Of a stretch of 64,000 nt of DNA, positions 39,705 through 48,853 are shown piece after piece. Source of the DNA: CAVQGZ01 sp963712175 (lineage in GTDB: Bacteria; Actinomycetota; Actinomycetes; Jiangellales; Jiangellaceae); NCBI GenBank assembly GCA_963712175.1, contig CAVQGZ010000001.1:277111-341110 (forward strand), written 5' to 3'. Position numbers and translations under genes: made by a program. Numbering within the stretch: the stretch's first letter is position 1; each line of letters starts with the position of its first letter. Under the pieces are notes generated by a model. It did not search any database. It saw only the letters and a list, made by a program, of their open reading frames with translations, and was not told the origin of the DNA.

Positions 39705-39733
39705 AACCTAGTCGCGCTCGCCGCCCGGTCGAA
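39705..39733 (-). promoter_or_regulatory. Promoter of manB (leaderless type)
   Basis: TTCGAC (39728-39733) and TAGGTT (39705-39710) are 17 bases apart, and the -10 ends 7 bases before the GTG start. It is the clearest full promoter of the leaderless set; it lies inside the 3' end of the DUF3499 gene. Confidence 0.6.
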
Positions 39734-40067
39734 GCACGCGCAGGTGGCCGCGACGGCCGACCTCGACCATCCCCGGCTCTCGCTGCGCCGGGATCGGCCG
39801 GGCCGCCTCGCGCACCGCATCGGCCAGGGCCTCGAGGTCGTCCGGTGTGGGGCCGTGCCCGCCCGGGTCGATGGCGAGACGGACGACCTCCCAGCCGCGG
39901 GGGGCCGTGAGGCGCTCGGAGTGCTGCACGCACAGGTCGTAGCAGTGCGGTTCGGCGTAGGTGGCCAGGGGCCCGAGGACCGCCGTGGAGTCCGCGTACA
40001 CGTAGGTCAGCGTCGCCATCGCGGGACGGGCACATCCGGCGCGCGTACACCGACGGATCCCGACCAC
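39708..40067 (-). CDS. DUF3499 family protein
   Basis: 119-residue conserved actinobacterial protein: IRRCTRAGCARPAMATLTYV, then YADSTAVLGPLATYAEPHCY, DLCVQHSERLTAPRGWEVVR. Cysteine spacing suggests a zinc-binding unit; function unknown. GTG at 40067 is preceded by TACGGT with a 6-base spacer. Divergent from the metallopeptidase-like gene, as in other actinobacteria. Confidence 0.93.
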   Translation of the reverse strand: MVGIRRCTRAGCARPAMATLTYVYADSTAVLGPLATYAEPHCYDLCVQHSERLTAPRGWEVVRLAIDPGGHGPTPDDLEALADAVREAARPIPAQREPGMVEVGRRGHLRVLRPGGERD

Positions 40068-40073
40068 GTCGGC

Positions 40074-40079
40074 ACCGTA
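40074..40079 (-). promoter_or_regulatory. -10-like element of the DUF3499 gene
   Basis: TACGGT on the minus strand ends 6 bases before the GTG at 40067; no ribosome-binding site. Confidence 0.5.
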
Positions 40080-40138
40080 CCGGGGTGACGGCGCTGCGGG
40101 CGGCTGCCAGGCGAGTGCGGACGACGTGTCGCGACACG

Positions 40139-40144
40139 TAGCGT
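40139..40144 (+). promoter_or_regulatory. -10-like element of the zincin-like gene
   Basis: TAGCGT ends 7 bases before the GTG at 40152, which favours that codon over the GTG at 40143 that would overlap the box. Confidence 0.5.
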
Positions 40145-40151
40145 GGGCGAC

Positions 40152-40604
40152 GTGCTCCCCATCGTGCCGAACTCGAGCCGCGGCGAGACGGCCACGCGTT
40201 CACGTCGCCGCGACCGTCGCGGACGAGGGGTCCGCGGCTCACTGGCCCCCGCCGACGTGCCGTTGGCCCACAGTCCGGCGGAGCGGTTCGACGAGGTCGC
40301 CACAGCCGCGGTCGCCCGGGTCGACAGGCAGTGGCGACGGCAGCTGGCTGACGTCCAGTTCGTCGTCGAGGACGTTCCCGACCTGTCGTCCTGGACCCGC
40401 GACTGGGTGCCCATGGGTCGCCACGAGCCTGCCGAGGCCGGGCTGCCGGCTCGGATTGTCCTGCACCGCCGGCCCATCCAGACCCGGGCCGGCGGCGAGA
40501 TCGCGCTTCGACGGCTCCTGCTCGACACCGTGGTCGAGCAGGTCGCCGAGCTTCTCGGCATCGAGCCAGGCGAGGTCGACTCGGCCTACTCGGGTGACGA
40601 CTAG
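40152..40604 (+). CDS. Zincin-like (PF06262) family protein lacking the HExxH motif
   Basis: 150-residue conserved actinobacterial protein (Rv3259-like), with the family pattern FDEVATAAVARVDRQWRRQL, VQFVVEDVP and IVLHRRPIQTRA. Where metal-dependent relatives have HExxH, this one reads TVVEQVAELLG, so the metal site is absent and peptidase activity is unlikely. An Arg-rich N-terminal tail of about 30 residues precedes the domain. Conserved position beside manB and whiB. Confidence 0.8.
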   Translation: MLPIVPNSSRGETATRSRRRDRRGRGVRGSLAPADVPLAHSPAERFDEVATAAVARVDRQWRRQLADVQFVVEDVPDLSSWTRDWVPMGRHEPAEAGLPARIVLHRRPIQTRAGGEIALRRLLLDTVVEQVAELLGIEPGEVDSAYSGDD

Positions 40605-42253
40605 GGAACGAGCCCGGCAGTGATGTCCGGCACCACCGGGGCGACCTCCACGCTCACGCGGGTGCTGCGCAGGGGAACCACGTCGAGCCAGAACGCCTCG
40701 CGTTGCGCGTCCGGGTCGAGCGGATCAGGCGTCGTGACCGTCGATGTCGTCTCCCGCGCGGCCATGACGACGCCGGGCTGCGAGGGCTCCACGAGAACCC
40801 AGGCGTCCGTGCTCCCCTCCGGTAGGTCGAGCGGGAAGGTGTCGGTCGTCCCCAGCCCGATCGTGGCGACGTTGGAGTCCAGGACAGCGCCGTCGAGACC
40901 GATCAGGGTCACCGCGACCTGTGTCGTCGGCGTCGTGACGTCGATGAACTCATCAGGCTCGCCCGACTCCTCGGGCGTCGCGGTGGCGCTCGGCGTGGCG
41001 GCGACGGTCGGCGTCGCCGTGGCGGTGGGAGTCACCGTCGCGGTGGGAGTCGCGTCCGGCGATGCGCCCGGGTTCGCCTCGGCGTCGGGAAGCGCGGTGA
41101 GGACGAGCCGCGACGAGCGGGCGTCCTCGCTCGTGATCCGCGACGCTGCGATGGTGTCCAGCGCGGACGCGCTGCCGAGCACCGCCAGGTCCCCCAGGCC
41201 GCTGCTCGGGGTCTGCCGCAGGATCACCGACGAGACGAGCGGCTGGGTCGAGGAGACCTCGAGGGCGAAGGCCTCCTCCCCGGCAGCCTCGAGGTCGACG
41301 TCGACCACCTGACCCGCGGGGGCGTCGATGGCCTCGAGGCCGACCGGGGTGAACGGACCCTGGCCGGACAGGGCGCGCAGGCCGACGATGGCGTCCTCCT
41401 CGCCGGTGTTGACCAGGCGCAGCGTGCGTTCCCCGAAGGCCGGCAGACCAGGGACGTAGGCCAGGCGGGCCGGTGCTCGGCTGGGGGTCACCCAGCTCAG
41501 CCCGATGGGGTCTGCCCCGTCGACGTCGCGCAGGAACAGCGCCGCCCCGACCCGCCCCACGGTCGCGCTCACGAGCACCGCGCTTCGTTCCGCCCCGCTC
41601 GCAACCGCGTCGAGGGCCACCGTCCTCGTCCCCCCGGGAGGGACCCCGAGGTCACTGGTGCCGGCGGCGGCCAGGAGCCCCTGCTCCGTCCACACCGACA
41701 CGTCCACGACAGCCGCCCCGTCCGAGGAGTTCGTGAGCACGAGGGTGCCCCGCCGACCGACGCCTCCAGAGCCGCCGGCGAACCACCACTCCCTCCCCGG
41801 TTCGACGCAGGGTTGGCTGGCCAGGCCGATGGAGCGCTCACCCGCCGCCGTCGTCGTCGTCTCGGCCACGATCCCGGGAGCCAAGGCTCCGGAGGCGCGG
41901 ACGGCCACCGCGCTCTGCACCGCCGTGCTCAGGGTGGTCCCGCGTTCCGAGGTCGACTCGAGCGCCTCGGCTCCCGGGCCGTCGTCGCCGAGCGGGACGA
42001 GGTCGATCACTCCAGAAGCGTCGGCGTCCACAGTGATGCCGGGGTCCTCGAGGGCCTGGGCGGCCACGTCCGTGCTCGCCTCGGGAGCGTCGAGGGCAGC
42101 CGGGCAGGCCTGGACGGCACCGGAGAGCGGCTGCGTCTGGGTCCGCAGCGGCGCGACCGCCTCGGACGGTGCGGGCACCGCACTCCCGGCCGCGACGATC
42201 CCGACGACGCCGATCGCGGCGACAGCGGCGGGCAGCCAGTCCGCGCGGGTCAC
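40601..42253 (-). CDS. DUF5719 family secreted/membrane-anchored protein
   Basis: 550 residues with an N-terminal membrane anchor or signal (WLPAAVAAIGVVGIVAAGSA) and beta-rich repeats such as GRRGTLVLTNSSDGAAVVDV. A low-complexity Thr/Pro/Ala stretch lies near residues 400-430 (TVTPTATATPTVAATPSATA). The family is always found after the large glycosyltransferase gene in actinobacteria and is probably an envelope partner of it (inference from synteny). ATGA overlap with the glycosyltransferase gene upstream; 4-base convergent overlap with the zincin-like gene. Confidence 0.87.
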   Translation of the reverse strand: MTRADWLPAAVAAIGVVGIVAAGSAVPAPSEAVAPLRTQTQPLSGAVQACPAALDAPEASTDVAAQALEDPGITVDADASGVIDLVPLGDDGPGAEALESTSERGTTLSTAVQSAVAVRASGALAPGIVAETTTTAAGERSIGLASQPCVEPGREWWFAGGSGGVGRRGTLVLTNSSDGAAVVDVSVWTEQGLLAAAGTSDLGVPPGGTRTVALDAVASGAERSAVLVSATVGRVGAALFLRDVDGADPIGLSWVTPSRAPARLAYVPGLPAFGERTLRLVNTGEEDAIVGLRALSGQGPFTPVGLEAIDAPAGQVVDVDLEAAGEEAFALEVSSTQPLVSSVILRQTPSSGLGDLAVLGSASALDTIAASRITSEDARSSRLVLTALPDAEANPGASPDATPTATVTPTATATPTVAATPSATATPEESGEPDEFIDVTTPTTQVAVTLIGLDGAVLDSNVATIGLGTTDTFPLDLPEGSTDAWVLVEPSQPGVVMAARETTSTVTTPDPLDPDAQREAFWLDVVPLRSTRVSVEVAPVVPDITAGLVP

Positions 42254-45200
42254 AGGAGGCTCTCCTCGACCGACTCTCGGCGCCCGCCCAGCGACGGCAC
42301 CATGAGCACGAGAACCAGGGCCACGGCAGCTCCTTGGACGACGAGCAGCCAGCGGCGCTCGGGCGCCTCGTGCTCGACACGGAGGTCACCTGATCCGCGT
42401 GGGAGGTCGAAGGCGACCAAGCCGCCGGCGTGCTGGCGTCGGGTCAGCTCCTCACCGTCCAGCGTCGCCGTCCATCCGGGGTCGTCCAGCTCGGCCAGCA
42501 CCACCTGCCTGGCCGCGGGCGAGGCCAGCGTGGCGGAGACCGCCGTCTCCTGCGAGGGCACGACATCACCCACGGGCTGCTCGCTCGACTCCCCGGGCGT
42601 CAGCAGGCGAACCCGCGCGGTAGTCCCGTCGACGCGCCAGATGGCTCCGCCGTCGGGCGCCGACGCGCGCACCAGTCCGGCCTGCCCGTCCAGCGACTCG
42701 ACCAGGTCGACGTCGTCGACATCAGGGACGAACACGTAGCGCACCGCGAACGTGGCCAGCTCGGCCGCCGAGGCCGCGCCACGTCCCGCCACGAGATCGG
42801 CCACCACGTCTGCGAGCAGCTCGGACCCGGTTGGGTCGACGAGTGCCGCGTCGCCCAGCCGGGGTGAGCGGTCCCTCACGAGCGTGTACTCCAGGGTCGC
42901 CGGGTCTGCCGTCGCGTCCGAGCGCAGGACGAGCGTGCGGATGCGGTCCCCGCCGTTGGCCTCCTCGGCCACGTAGGCGGGCAGCAGCTCGATGCCGGAT
43001 CGTGTCAGCGGATCGGCGGTGGAGCCGACCAGACCGACGGCGCCGACGACCCCCGTCGTCGACAAGGCCACGAGGGCGAGCACGGCCGTCGCGATACGAC
43101 GACCACGCCAGTCGACGCCTGCGGCTGCCGCGGTCGTCGCGACCAAGAGACCTGCTCCGGCCATCAGCACCGCGGGTCCAGGCCACCCCGCAGCACTCCC
43201 CTCTCCGAGCGGGCTGCTGACGCCCACCCGTGACGTGGCGACACCGGCGGCCATCCCCGACAGCCCGAGCACCCAGCCGACGTGCACCATGCGGCGACGG
43301 CTCAGCAGGACGGCGGCGCCAGCGACGACGAGCACCCCGGCGAGGGCTCCGGTGGCCAGGCTGCCCGGGCCCCCGCTCGACAGCAGCACCGGCGCCCATG
43401 CGGGCAACGCCGGGTCGGACAGCTCTGCCCCGCGTCCGGTCAGTCCAGGCTCCATGACCAGCAGCTCGGGCCGCTGAGCAAGCGCCGGCATCCACGGTGC
43501 CAGCAGGGCGGCCGGTGTCACCGAGACGACGAGCCAGCGCAGCGCTGTCGCCGCCGACCGCGTGAAGGCGACGGCACCCACGGCGCCGGCAACCGCCGCC
43601 ACGGGCCACACGACAGGTGTCATGGCGGTCACGACCGCCAGAAGCAGGGCCGCCCACCAGGCACGTCGCAACGGCGCGCCCGGGCGCAGTGCCTCGACGA
43701 CGGCTCGAACGAGCACGGGCAGCAGCACGGCGGTGAAGGCGGTCCCGACACGACCGGCGGCAACCGCTCCGGTGCTGAGCAGCAGGACGCCGTAGGTCGC
43801 GGCAGCCCAGACCCGAACCGGCACCGTGGTCGCCAGACCCCGCGTGGCGAGCCAGGCCGACCCCACCGACAGCGGCACCGAGCCCAGGAGCGCGATGCTG
43901 ACCAGTGCTGAGCCGCTGCCCAGGACGGGGACGGACGCACCGGCCAGAACGGCCAGCCACGCCGGCGCATCGACACCCGAGCCCAGCCCCACGGGGTGCC
44001 AGGACGCCAGGTAGCTCGACCACCACTGGCTGGCGCGATCCGGTGCGGGCAGCAGCGCTCCGCCGCTGAGCCGGCCCCCGATGAGGACCGTGCGCACCGA
44101 CACCAGGGTGAGCAGGCCGGTGACGGCAACGAGCAGGAACCCGGGCCACCAGGACACTCGGGTCAGCCAGCCATCCGCGACCGGGACGTCGTCCAGCTCG
44201 TCGCCGCCCAGCGGCTGGGGTGCCAGCGAGCGCCGTCGTGCGCTCGGCACGTCCTGGCCGGCGCCCGTTCCGGCCAGCACGGACGCCGCGCTGTCGACCC
44301 CGCCCCGCAGCTGCGTCCCCAAGGAGGGACGCAGCCCGGCGACCGATCCCGTCCGGGGCATGGGGCGGCGCCACCGCCGCGCCTGCCGAAGCCTGCCGGG
44401 GCGCAGGGCTCCCGCAACGGCGACCGCCTCGTCGTAGGCGACGCCGGGCACCTTGCCGATCACGAACCCGATCGAGCGCAGCAGCGACCCGACCACGATG
44501 CGCACCATGACCGGGACGAGTGCCCAGCGGCTGGCGTTGGCCAGCATCACGTGCACGGCGTTGCGCCGATCCACCAGCGGCCCGCGGTCGCGCGTGGAGC
44601 TCAGCCGCCGGCGTCCTCGGGTGGCTGCTGCGGCATGTTCCACGACCGCGGACGGCTCGACCACCACGCGGTAGTCGGCCAGCCGAGCCCGCCAGCCGAA
44701 GTCGACGTCGTCACGAAAGACGTCGATCTGCGGGTCCAGTCCGCCAAGGCTGTCCCAGGCATCGCGGCGCACGAGCATCCCGGCGGTCCCGACCGCCAGC
44801 ACGTCACGCCGGTCGTCGTGCTGCCCCTGGTCGCGCTCGTCGCCCTCGAGCCCCGTGTAGCGCCGTCCTGCCCCGGTGATGGTCAGCCCGAGCTCCACGA
44901 GGTGCCGACGGCCGTCGAAGTCCAGCACCTTCGGCCCGACGACGGCAGCGTCGTGGGTGATGGCGGCGGACAGCAGGCGCCGCAGGGAGTCGGCATGAGG
45001 CGCGCAGTCGTCGTGGAGCAGCCAGAACCACTCGGTCACGTCGTCGGTGACGCTGCCGCTCGTCGGCACCAGGGCTGCCGCTGTGGCGACGGCTGCGGGA
45101 AAGCCGGTGTCGCGGGGCAGGGTCTGCAGATTCGTGACCGTGCCGCTGTCGGCCAGCAACCTCGCCGTGGAGTCACGACTGCCCGTGTCGACGGCGGTGA

Positions 45201-45462
45201 CCGACGCGAGCGGGACGTCGACCTCTCCCAGGGCGGCCAGCGCCCTGGGCAACCAGGCCTCGCCGTCGTGGGCGACGAGAAGGACGTGCACCACCTGGCG
45301 TGCCAGCACCTCGGCGCCGACGGCGTCGTCAGCGGGTGGGGCGACGTCGCGGTCGAGAGCCTCCGGCGCCAGCGCGGCGTAGATCTCCTGGACCGACTCA
45401 GCCGACGCCACTGCCTCGGCATCGGCCTCGGCAGGCGGCAGGGTCTGGTCGGAGTCAGTCAT
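42250..45462 (-). CDS. Large membrane glycosyltransferase (GT2 domain plus multispanning region)
   Basis: 1070 residues: a GT-A domain (about 55-330) with VVHVLLVAHDGEAWLPRALA, TAVDTGSRDSTARLLADSG, LLHDDCAPHADSLRRLL and FRDDVDFGWRARLADYRVVV. About a dozen hydrophobic segments follow, then a C-terminal extracytoplasmic region and a last membrane span (RWLLVVQGAAVALVLVLMVP). Such proteins act in envelope polysaccharide assembly; the sugar donor is unknown. Complete and unbroken. Operon with DUF5719; whiB lies 51 bases upstream on the same strand. Confidence 0.92.
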   Translation of the reverse strand: MTDSDQTLPPAEADAEAVASAESVQEIYAALAPEALDRDVAPPADDAVGAEVLARQVVHVLLVAHDGEAWLPRALAALGEVDVPLASVTAVDTGSRDSTARLLADSGTVTNLQTLPRDTGFPAAVATAAALVPTSGSVTDDVTEWFWLLHDDCAPHADSLRRLLSAAITHDAAVVGPKVLDFDGRRHLVELGLTITGAGRRYTGLEGDERDQGQHDDRRDVLAVGTAGMLVRRDAWDSLGGLDPQIDVFRDDVDFGWRARLADYRVVVEPSAVVEHAAAATRGRRRLSSTRDRGPLVDRRNAVHVMLANASRWALVPVMVRIVVGSLLRSIGFVIGKVPGVAYDEAVAVAGALRPGRLRQARRWRRPMPRTGSVAGLRPSLGTQLRGGVDSAASVLAGTGAGQDVPSARRRSLAPQPLGGDELDDVPVADGWLTRVSWWPGFLLVAVTGLLTLVSVRTVLIGGRLSGGALLPAPDRASQWWSSYLASWHPVGLGSGVDAPAWLAVLAGASVPVLGSGSALVSIALLGSVPLSVGSAWLATRGLATTVPVRVWAAATYGVLLLSTGAVAAGRVGTAFTAVLLPVLVRAVVEALRPGAPLRRAWWAALLLAVVTAMTPVVWPVAAVAGAVGAVAFTRSAATALRWLVVSVTPAALLAPWMPALAQRPELLVMEPGLTGRGAELSDPALPAWAPVLLSSGGPGSLATGALAGVLVVAGAAVLLSRRRMVHVGWVLGLSGMAAGVATSRVGVSSPLGEGSAAGWPGPAVLMAGAGLLVATTAAAAGVDWRGRRIATAVLALVALSTTGVVGAVGLVGSTADPLTRSGIELLPAYVAEEANGGDRIRTLVLRSDATADPATLEYTLVRDRSPRLGDAALVDPTGSELLADVVADLVAGRGAASAAELATFAVRYVFVPDVDDVDLVESLDGQAGLVRASAPDGGAIWRVDGTTARVRLLTPGESSEQPVGDVVPSQETAVSATLASPAARQVVLAELDDPGWTATLDGEELTRRQHAGGLVAFDLPRGSGDLRVEHEAPERRWLLVVQGAAVALVLVLMVPSLGGRRESVEESLL

Positions 45463-45513
45463 AGTCGGCGGGTGGGCCCGGTCGCCCGGGCGAACCTTAC
45501 GCCGACAGATCCA

Positions 45514-45783
45514 CTAGCCCGCAGCCGCGGCAGCTCGGCGCAACCGACGCCGCTCCCGCTCGCTGAGACCACCCCAGATGCCGAACCGCTCGTCATGCGT
45601 CAGGGCGTACTCGAGGCACTCGACCCGTACGTCGCACGACAGGCAGACCTTCTTGGCCTCTCGGGTCGAACCCCCCTTCTCCGGGAAGAACGCCTCCGGG
45701 TCGGTCTCGGCGCACAGGGCTCGCTCCTGCCACGCAAGCTCATCAGCGACCTCGTCGGCCATCACGTCCAGCCACTCGCTCAC
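45514..45783 (-). CDS. whiB: WhiB-family transcription factor (WhiB/WhmD type)
   Basis: 89-residue Fe-S cluster regulator. Four cysteines: one in ERALCAETDPEAFFPEKG and three in VCLSCDVRVECLEYAL, followed by the GIWGG turn and basic C-terminus SERERRRLRR. It is closest to Streptomyces WhiB and mycobacterial WhiB2/WhmD, needed for septation. GTG at 45783 has GGAGGAG upstream; an in-frame ATG at 45918 would start inside the promoter region and is rejected. Confidence 0.96.
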   Translation of the reverse strand: MSEWLDVMADEVADELAWQERALCAETDPEAFFPEKGGSTREAKKVCLSCDVRVECLEYALTHDERFGIWGGLSERERRRLRRAAAAAG

Positions 45784-45889
45784 GGGGCTCCTCCTTCGCT
45801 CGACCTCGGCTGCCCCGTGCCGTGCGGTGACCGACTCCCACCCGGTCTCCGCGCGGGCCCTCGCGGTGGGCCCGAACGACACGGGTGTG

Positions 45890-45918
45890 ATTACAACGAT
45901 GAAATCCGCTGACGTCAA
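45890..45918 (-). promoter_or_regulatory. Promoter of whiB
   Basis: TTGACG (45913-45918) and TGTAAT (45890-45895) are separated by exactly 17 bases. The start point near 45883 would give a leader of about 100 bases. The local sequence is AT-richer than the surroundings. Confidence 0.65.
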
Positions 45919-46019
45919 GTGCTCGTCTGGTATCCGTCCCGCCGACCTTGGCCTGGTGCGAGTGCTTACGAGTCGGTGACGACAGCCGATTCCCCTGTGC
46001 CCACTGGCGTTCCGAGCCC

Positions 46020-46025
46020 TACCGT
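46020..46025 (+). promoter_or_regulatory. -10-like element of the response regulator gene
   Basis: TACCGT ends 6 bases before the GTG at 46032. Confidence 0.5.
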
Positions 46026-46031
46026 CGTGGT

Positions 46032-46733
46032 GTGACAGCTCAGCCTCATGTGCTCCTGGTGGAGGACGACGCCACCGTTGCCGACGTCGTCACCCAGTAC
46101 CTGACGCACAGCGGCTACGGGGTCACGCACGTCGCTGACGGCCTGGCCGCGGTTCCTGCAGCACGAGACGTCAGCCCGGACATCCTGGTGCTGGACCTGA
46201 TGCTGCCGGGCATCGACGGGCTCGAGGTCTGTCGCCGGATTCGCGCTGAGCGCGACGTCCCGATCGTCATGCTCACCGCCCTGGGAGCGGAGTCGGATCG
46301 TGTCCTCGGGCTCGAGGTCGGAGCCGACGACTACATCACCAAGCCGTTCAGCCCGCGGGAGCTGGTGCTGCGGGTCCAGTCCGTGCTTCGCAGAGCTGGC
46401 TCGCCCTCACCTGAGCTACGCCGCGATGTCGCGCCGCTCGTCGACGCCGACCTCGTGCTGGAGCCGGCTGCCCGCCGCGCGTCGGCGGGCGGGCGAGACC
46501 TGTCACTGACGTCGCGCGAATTTGACTTGCTTCAATACTTCTTGTCAAACCCAGGTCGCGCGTTCAGCCGCGCCGAGCTTCTGGAGAACGTGTGGGGCTG
46601 GTCGTTCGGCGACGCCTCCACTGTGACCGTCCACGTGCGTCGCCTCCGCGAGAAGGTGGAGCCCGAACCCAGCGCACCCACCCGCCTCGTCACTGTCTGG
46701 GGCGTCGGCTACCGGTGGGACCCGACGCCATGA
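46032..46733 (+). CDS. OmpR-family response regulator
   Basis: 233 residues: receiver VLLVEDDATVADVVTQYL with phospho-Asp in ILVLDLMLPGIDGLEV and switch Lys in YITKPFSPRE, then a winged-helix domain (LSLTSREFDLLQYFLSNPGR, TVTVHVRRLREKVE). GTG at 46032 is chosen over the longer frame starting at 45948. It overlaps the kinase gene by 4 bases. The targets are unknown. Divergent from whiB. Confidence 0.94.
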   Translation: MTAQPHVLLVEDDATVADVVTQYLTHSGYGVTHVADGLAAVPAARDVSPDILVLDLMLPGIDGLEVCRRIRAERDVPIVMLTALGAESDRVLGLEVGADDYITKPFSPRELVLRVQSVLRRAGSPSPELRRDVAPLVDADLVLEPAARRASAGGRDLSLTSREFDLLQYFLSNPGRAFSRAELLENVWGWSFGDASTVTVHVRRLREKVEPEPSAPTRLVTVWGVGYRWDPTP

Positions 46734-47866
46734 CCGAAGAGCTGGCCTGGGCCGACGTCGCCGCCATCGCCCTGGTGGCCCTGCTGGCCACGGTGTCCGC
46801 CGGGGCGCTCGGCGCCTGGCTGCTCTGGCTGGCTCGACACCGCTCGCTGCAGGCCCTCGTGCCCGGGGTTGCCGTCGTGACGATGCTGGCTGTCGTGGCC
46901 GGTCTCGTCGGTGCCGCCGCGGCGATGTTCCTCTCACCGCACGACCTGCAGGTGGTGCTGGTCGTGGCCATCACCGCCGGGGGGGTCGGGGCCGTGATCG
47001 CCCTGCTGCTCGGCCGCGCCGTCCTGCGCGGCAGCCGGACCCTGACCCGAGCCGCGGAGCAGCTGGGTGCCGGTGAGGTGCCGCTCGTCGCCGTCCGACC
47101 CGTGTCGGCCGAGCTGGCGACCGTCGCCGGGGCGCTCGAGCAGGCGGGAACCCGGCTGCAGGAGGCACGCGAGCAGCGGGAGGCAGTCGAGGCGTCGCGT
47201 CGGGAGCTGGTGGCCTGGGTCTCGCACGACCTGCGCACCCCGCTGGCGGGGATGCGGGCCATGGCCGAGGCGCTCGAGGACGGCATGGTCGACGACCCGT
47301 CGGTGTACCACCGTCAGATCCGCCGAGAGGTCGACCGGCTGTCCGGTCTCGTCGACGACCTCTTCGAGCTGTCGCGCATCAGGGCCGGGGCGCTGCGGCT
47401 CAGCATGGACCAGGTCTGGCTCGAAGAGCTCGTGGCGCAGTCCGTCGGCGACGCCGACCCGCTCGCCCGCAGCCGAGGTATCCGAGTCGAGGGCTCCTAC
47501 GACGATGTCGCGGTCGACGCCGACCGCGGTGAGCTGGCCCGGGCCCTGGCCAACCTCGTCGTCAACGCGATCCGGCACACACCCCACGACGGCACGGTGC
47601 AGGTGAGCGCGCAGCGAGACGGCGACGACGCCGTCCTGAGCGTCCAGGACGCGTGTGGCGGCATACCCGAGGACGATCTCGCGCGGGTGTTCGAGACCGG
47701 GTTTCGCGCGGAGTCGTCCCGAACGCCGTCCCCGGACGCGGGCGGCGGTATCGGGCTGGCCATCGTGGCCGGCATCGTGGCGGCGCACCACGGCACGGTC
47801 GACGTCGAGAACCACGGGCCGGGGTGCCGGTTCGAGATCCGGCTGCCGATCAGCGTGGCCGGCTGA
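46730..47866 (+). CDS. Sensor histidine kinase, intramembrane-sensing type
   Basis: 378 residues. Three closely spaced hydrophobic segments fill residues 8-95 with almost no extracellular loop, then a HAMP-like linker, the H-box LVAWVSHDLRTPLAGMRAMA and the ATPase boxes NLVVNAIRHTP and GGGIGLAIVAGIVAAHHG. It is the partner of the preceding regulator (ATGA overlap). The lack of an outside domain suggests it senses within the membrane or through a partner. Overlaps the convergent UPF0104 gene by 17 bases. Confidence 0.92.
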   Translation: MTEELAWADVAAIALVALLATVSAGALGAWLLWLARHRSLQALVPGVAVVTMLAVVAGLVGAAAAMFLSPHDLQVVLVVAITAGGVGAVIALLLGRAVLRGSRTLTRAAEQLGAGEVPLVAVRPVSAELATVAGALEQAGTRLQEAREQREAVEASRRELVAWVSHDLRTPLAGMRAMAEALEDGMVDDPSVYHRQIRREVDRLSGLVDDLFELSRIRAGALRLSMDQVWLEELVAQSVGDADPLARSRGIRVEGSYDDVAVDADRGELARALANLVVNAIRHTPHDGTVQVSAQRDGDDAVLSVQDACGGIPEDDLARVFETGFRAESSRTPSPDAGGGIGLAIVAGIVAAHHGTVDVENHGPGCRFEIRLPISVAG

Positions 47867-48794
47867 GGCTGGGGTCGCGCAGCCGGGCTGTTCCGGCGAC
47901 GATCCCGGCCCACAGCACGTCCGCGACGGTCATGAGGACCCGCGACATCAGGACGACGAGTGCAGCCGGCCCGTCGGCCACGATGCCGCTCAGCGTCGCC
48001 AGCAACGCCACCTCGCGAAAGCCGATCCCGGCCGGAGCGGCCACGACGACGAGGGCGGCCCCGACGAACCCGACGCTCCAGGCCAGCGCGTAGGCGCTGG
48101 TCAGCTGAAGCACGAGGCCGGCAGTCAGGGGTTGGAACGGCACGACCAGAGCGGTGATGCTGACCCCGTACAGCGCCCAGGCCAGCAGCAGCCACAGCGC
48201 CGCTGACGCGAGGGAGCCCCAGGTGGGTGTGGCCGGCTGGACAGTCACCCGGGTGACCCGCCCGACGAGAGCGACCAGGCGGCTGGTCACGCGCGGATGG
48301 ACGAGCAGCAGCACGAGGGGAACGATCAGCACGGCCAGACCGAAACGGGCGTCGAGACCGCTGCCGAGAAGCAGTCGCGGTAGCCCGACGACAACCCCGG
48401 TGAGCAGGTGGAGCAGGACGAACGTCAGCCCCGCCTGCGCTGCCCGTGACGCCGGGACGCCACGCTGCGCCCCCAGCCTGGCCTGGGCCAGGTACGGCCA
48501 CACGCTGCCTGGCAGGTACTTGCCGAGCTGGGAGGTGAAGAACACCGTGGCCCCCACGTCCAGGGGAAGCCGGTGCCCGAGGCCGCTGAGAAGCCCCCGC
48601 CACGCCAATGACGTCGCTCCCAGGCCGGCCATCGCGGCCGCGAAGGCGAGCAGCACGCTCGCCACGGTGTAGGTGCTCAGAGCGTCGAGGACGGCGTCGG
48701 AGTCCTCGACCAGGCGCGCCGCCACCACGCCGAGCGCAGCCAGCACGAAGAGGGTCCCGACGATCCGCCACAGCCACGAGCGCCCGCTGGTCAC
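47850..48794 (-). CDS. Lysylphosphatidylglycerol synthase TM region/UPF0104 family protein
   Basis: 314-residue multispanning protein (about eight membrane segments) with the family signatures SLAWRGLLSGLG, FFTSQLGKYLPGSVWPYLAQ and GFVGAALVVVAAPAGIGFRE. The family matches the transmembrane part of MprF and of flippase-like AglD proteins; without the catalytic domain it is probably a lipid or lipid-sugar transporter (inference). GTG at 48794 with GGGAG 6 bases upstream; GTG at 48797 is equally possible. Confidence 0.87.
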   Translation of the reverse strand: MTSGRSWLWRIVGTLFVLAALGVVAARLVEDSDAVLDALSTYTVASVLLAFAAAMAGLGATSLAWRGLLSGLGHRLPLDVGATVFFTSQLGKYLPGSVWPYLAQARLGAQRGVPASRAAQAGLTFVLLHLLTGVVVGLPRLLLGSGLDARFGLAVLIVPLVLLLVHPRVTSRLVALVGRVTRVTVQPATPTWGSLASAALWLLLAWALYGVSITALVVPFQPLTAGLVLQLTSAYALAWSVGFVGAALVVVAAPAGIGFREVALLATLSGIVADGPAALVVLMSRVLMTVADVLWAGIVAGTARLRDPSLSRPR

Positions 48795-48853
48795 CACATG
48801 CTCCCGGCAGCGCACCGCGTAGCCTGGCGCGGCCACGAGGAAGAGGGGTGAGC

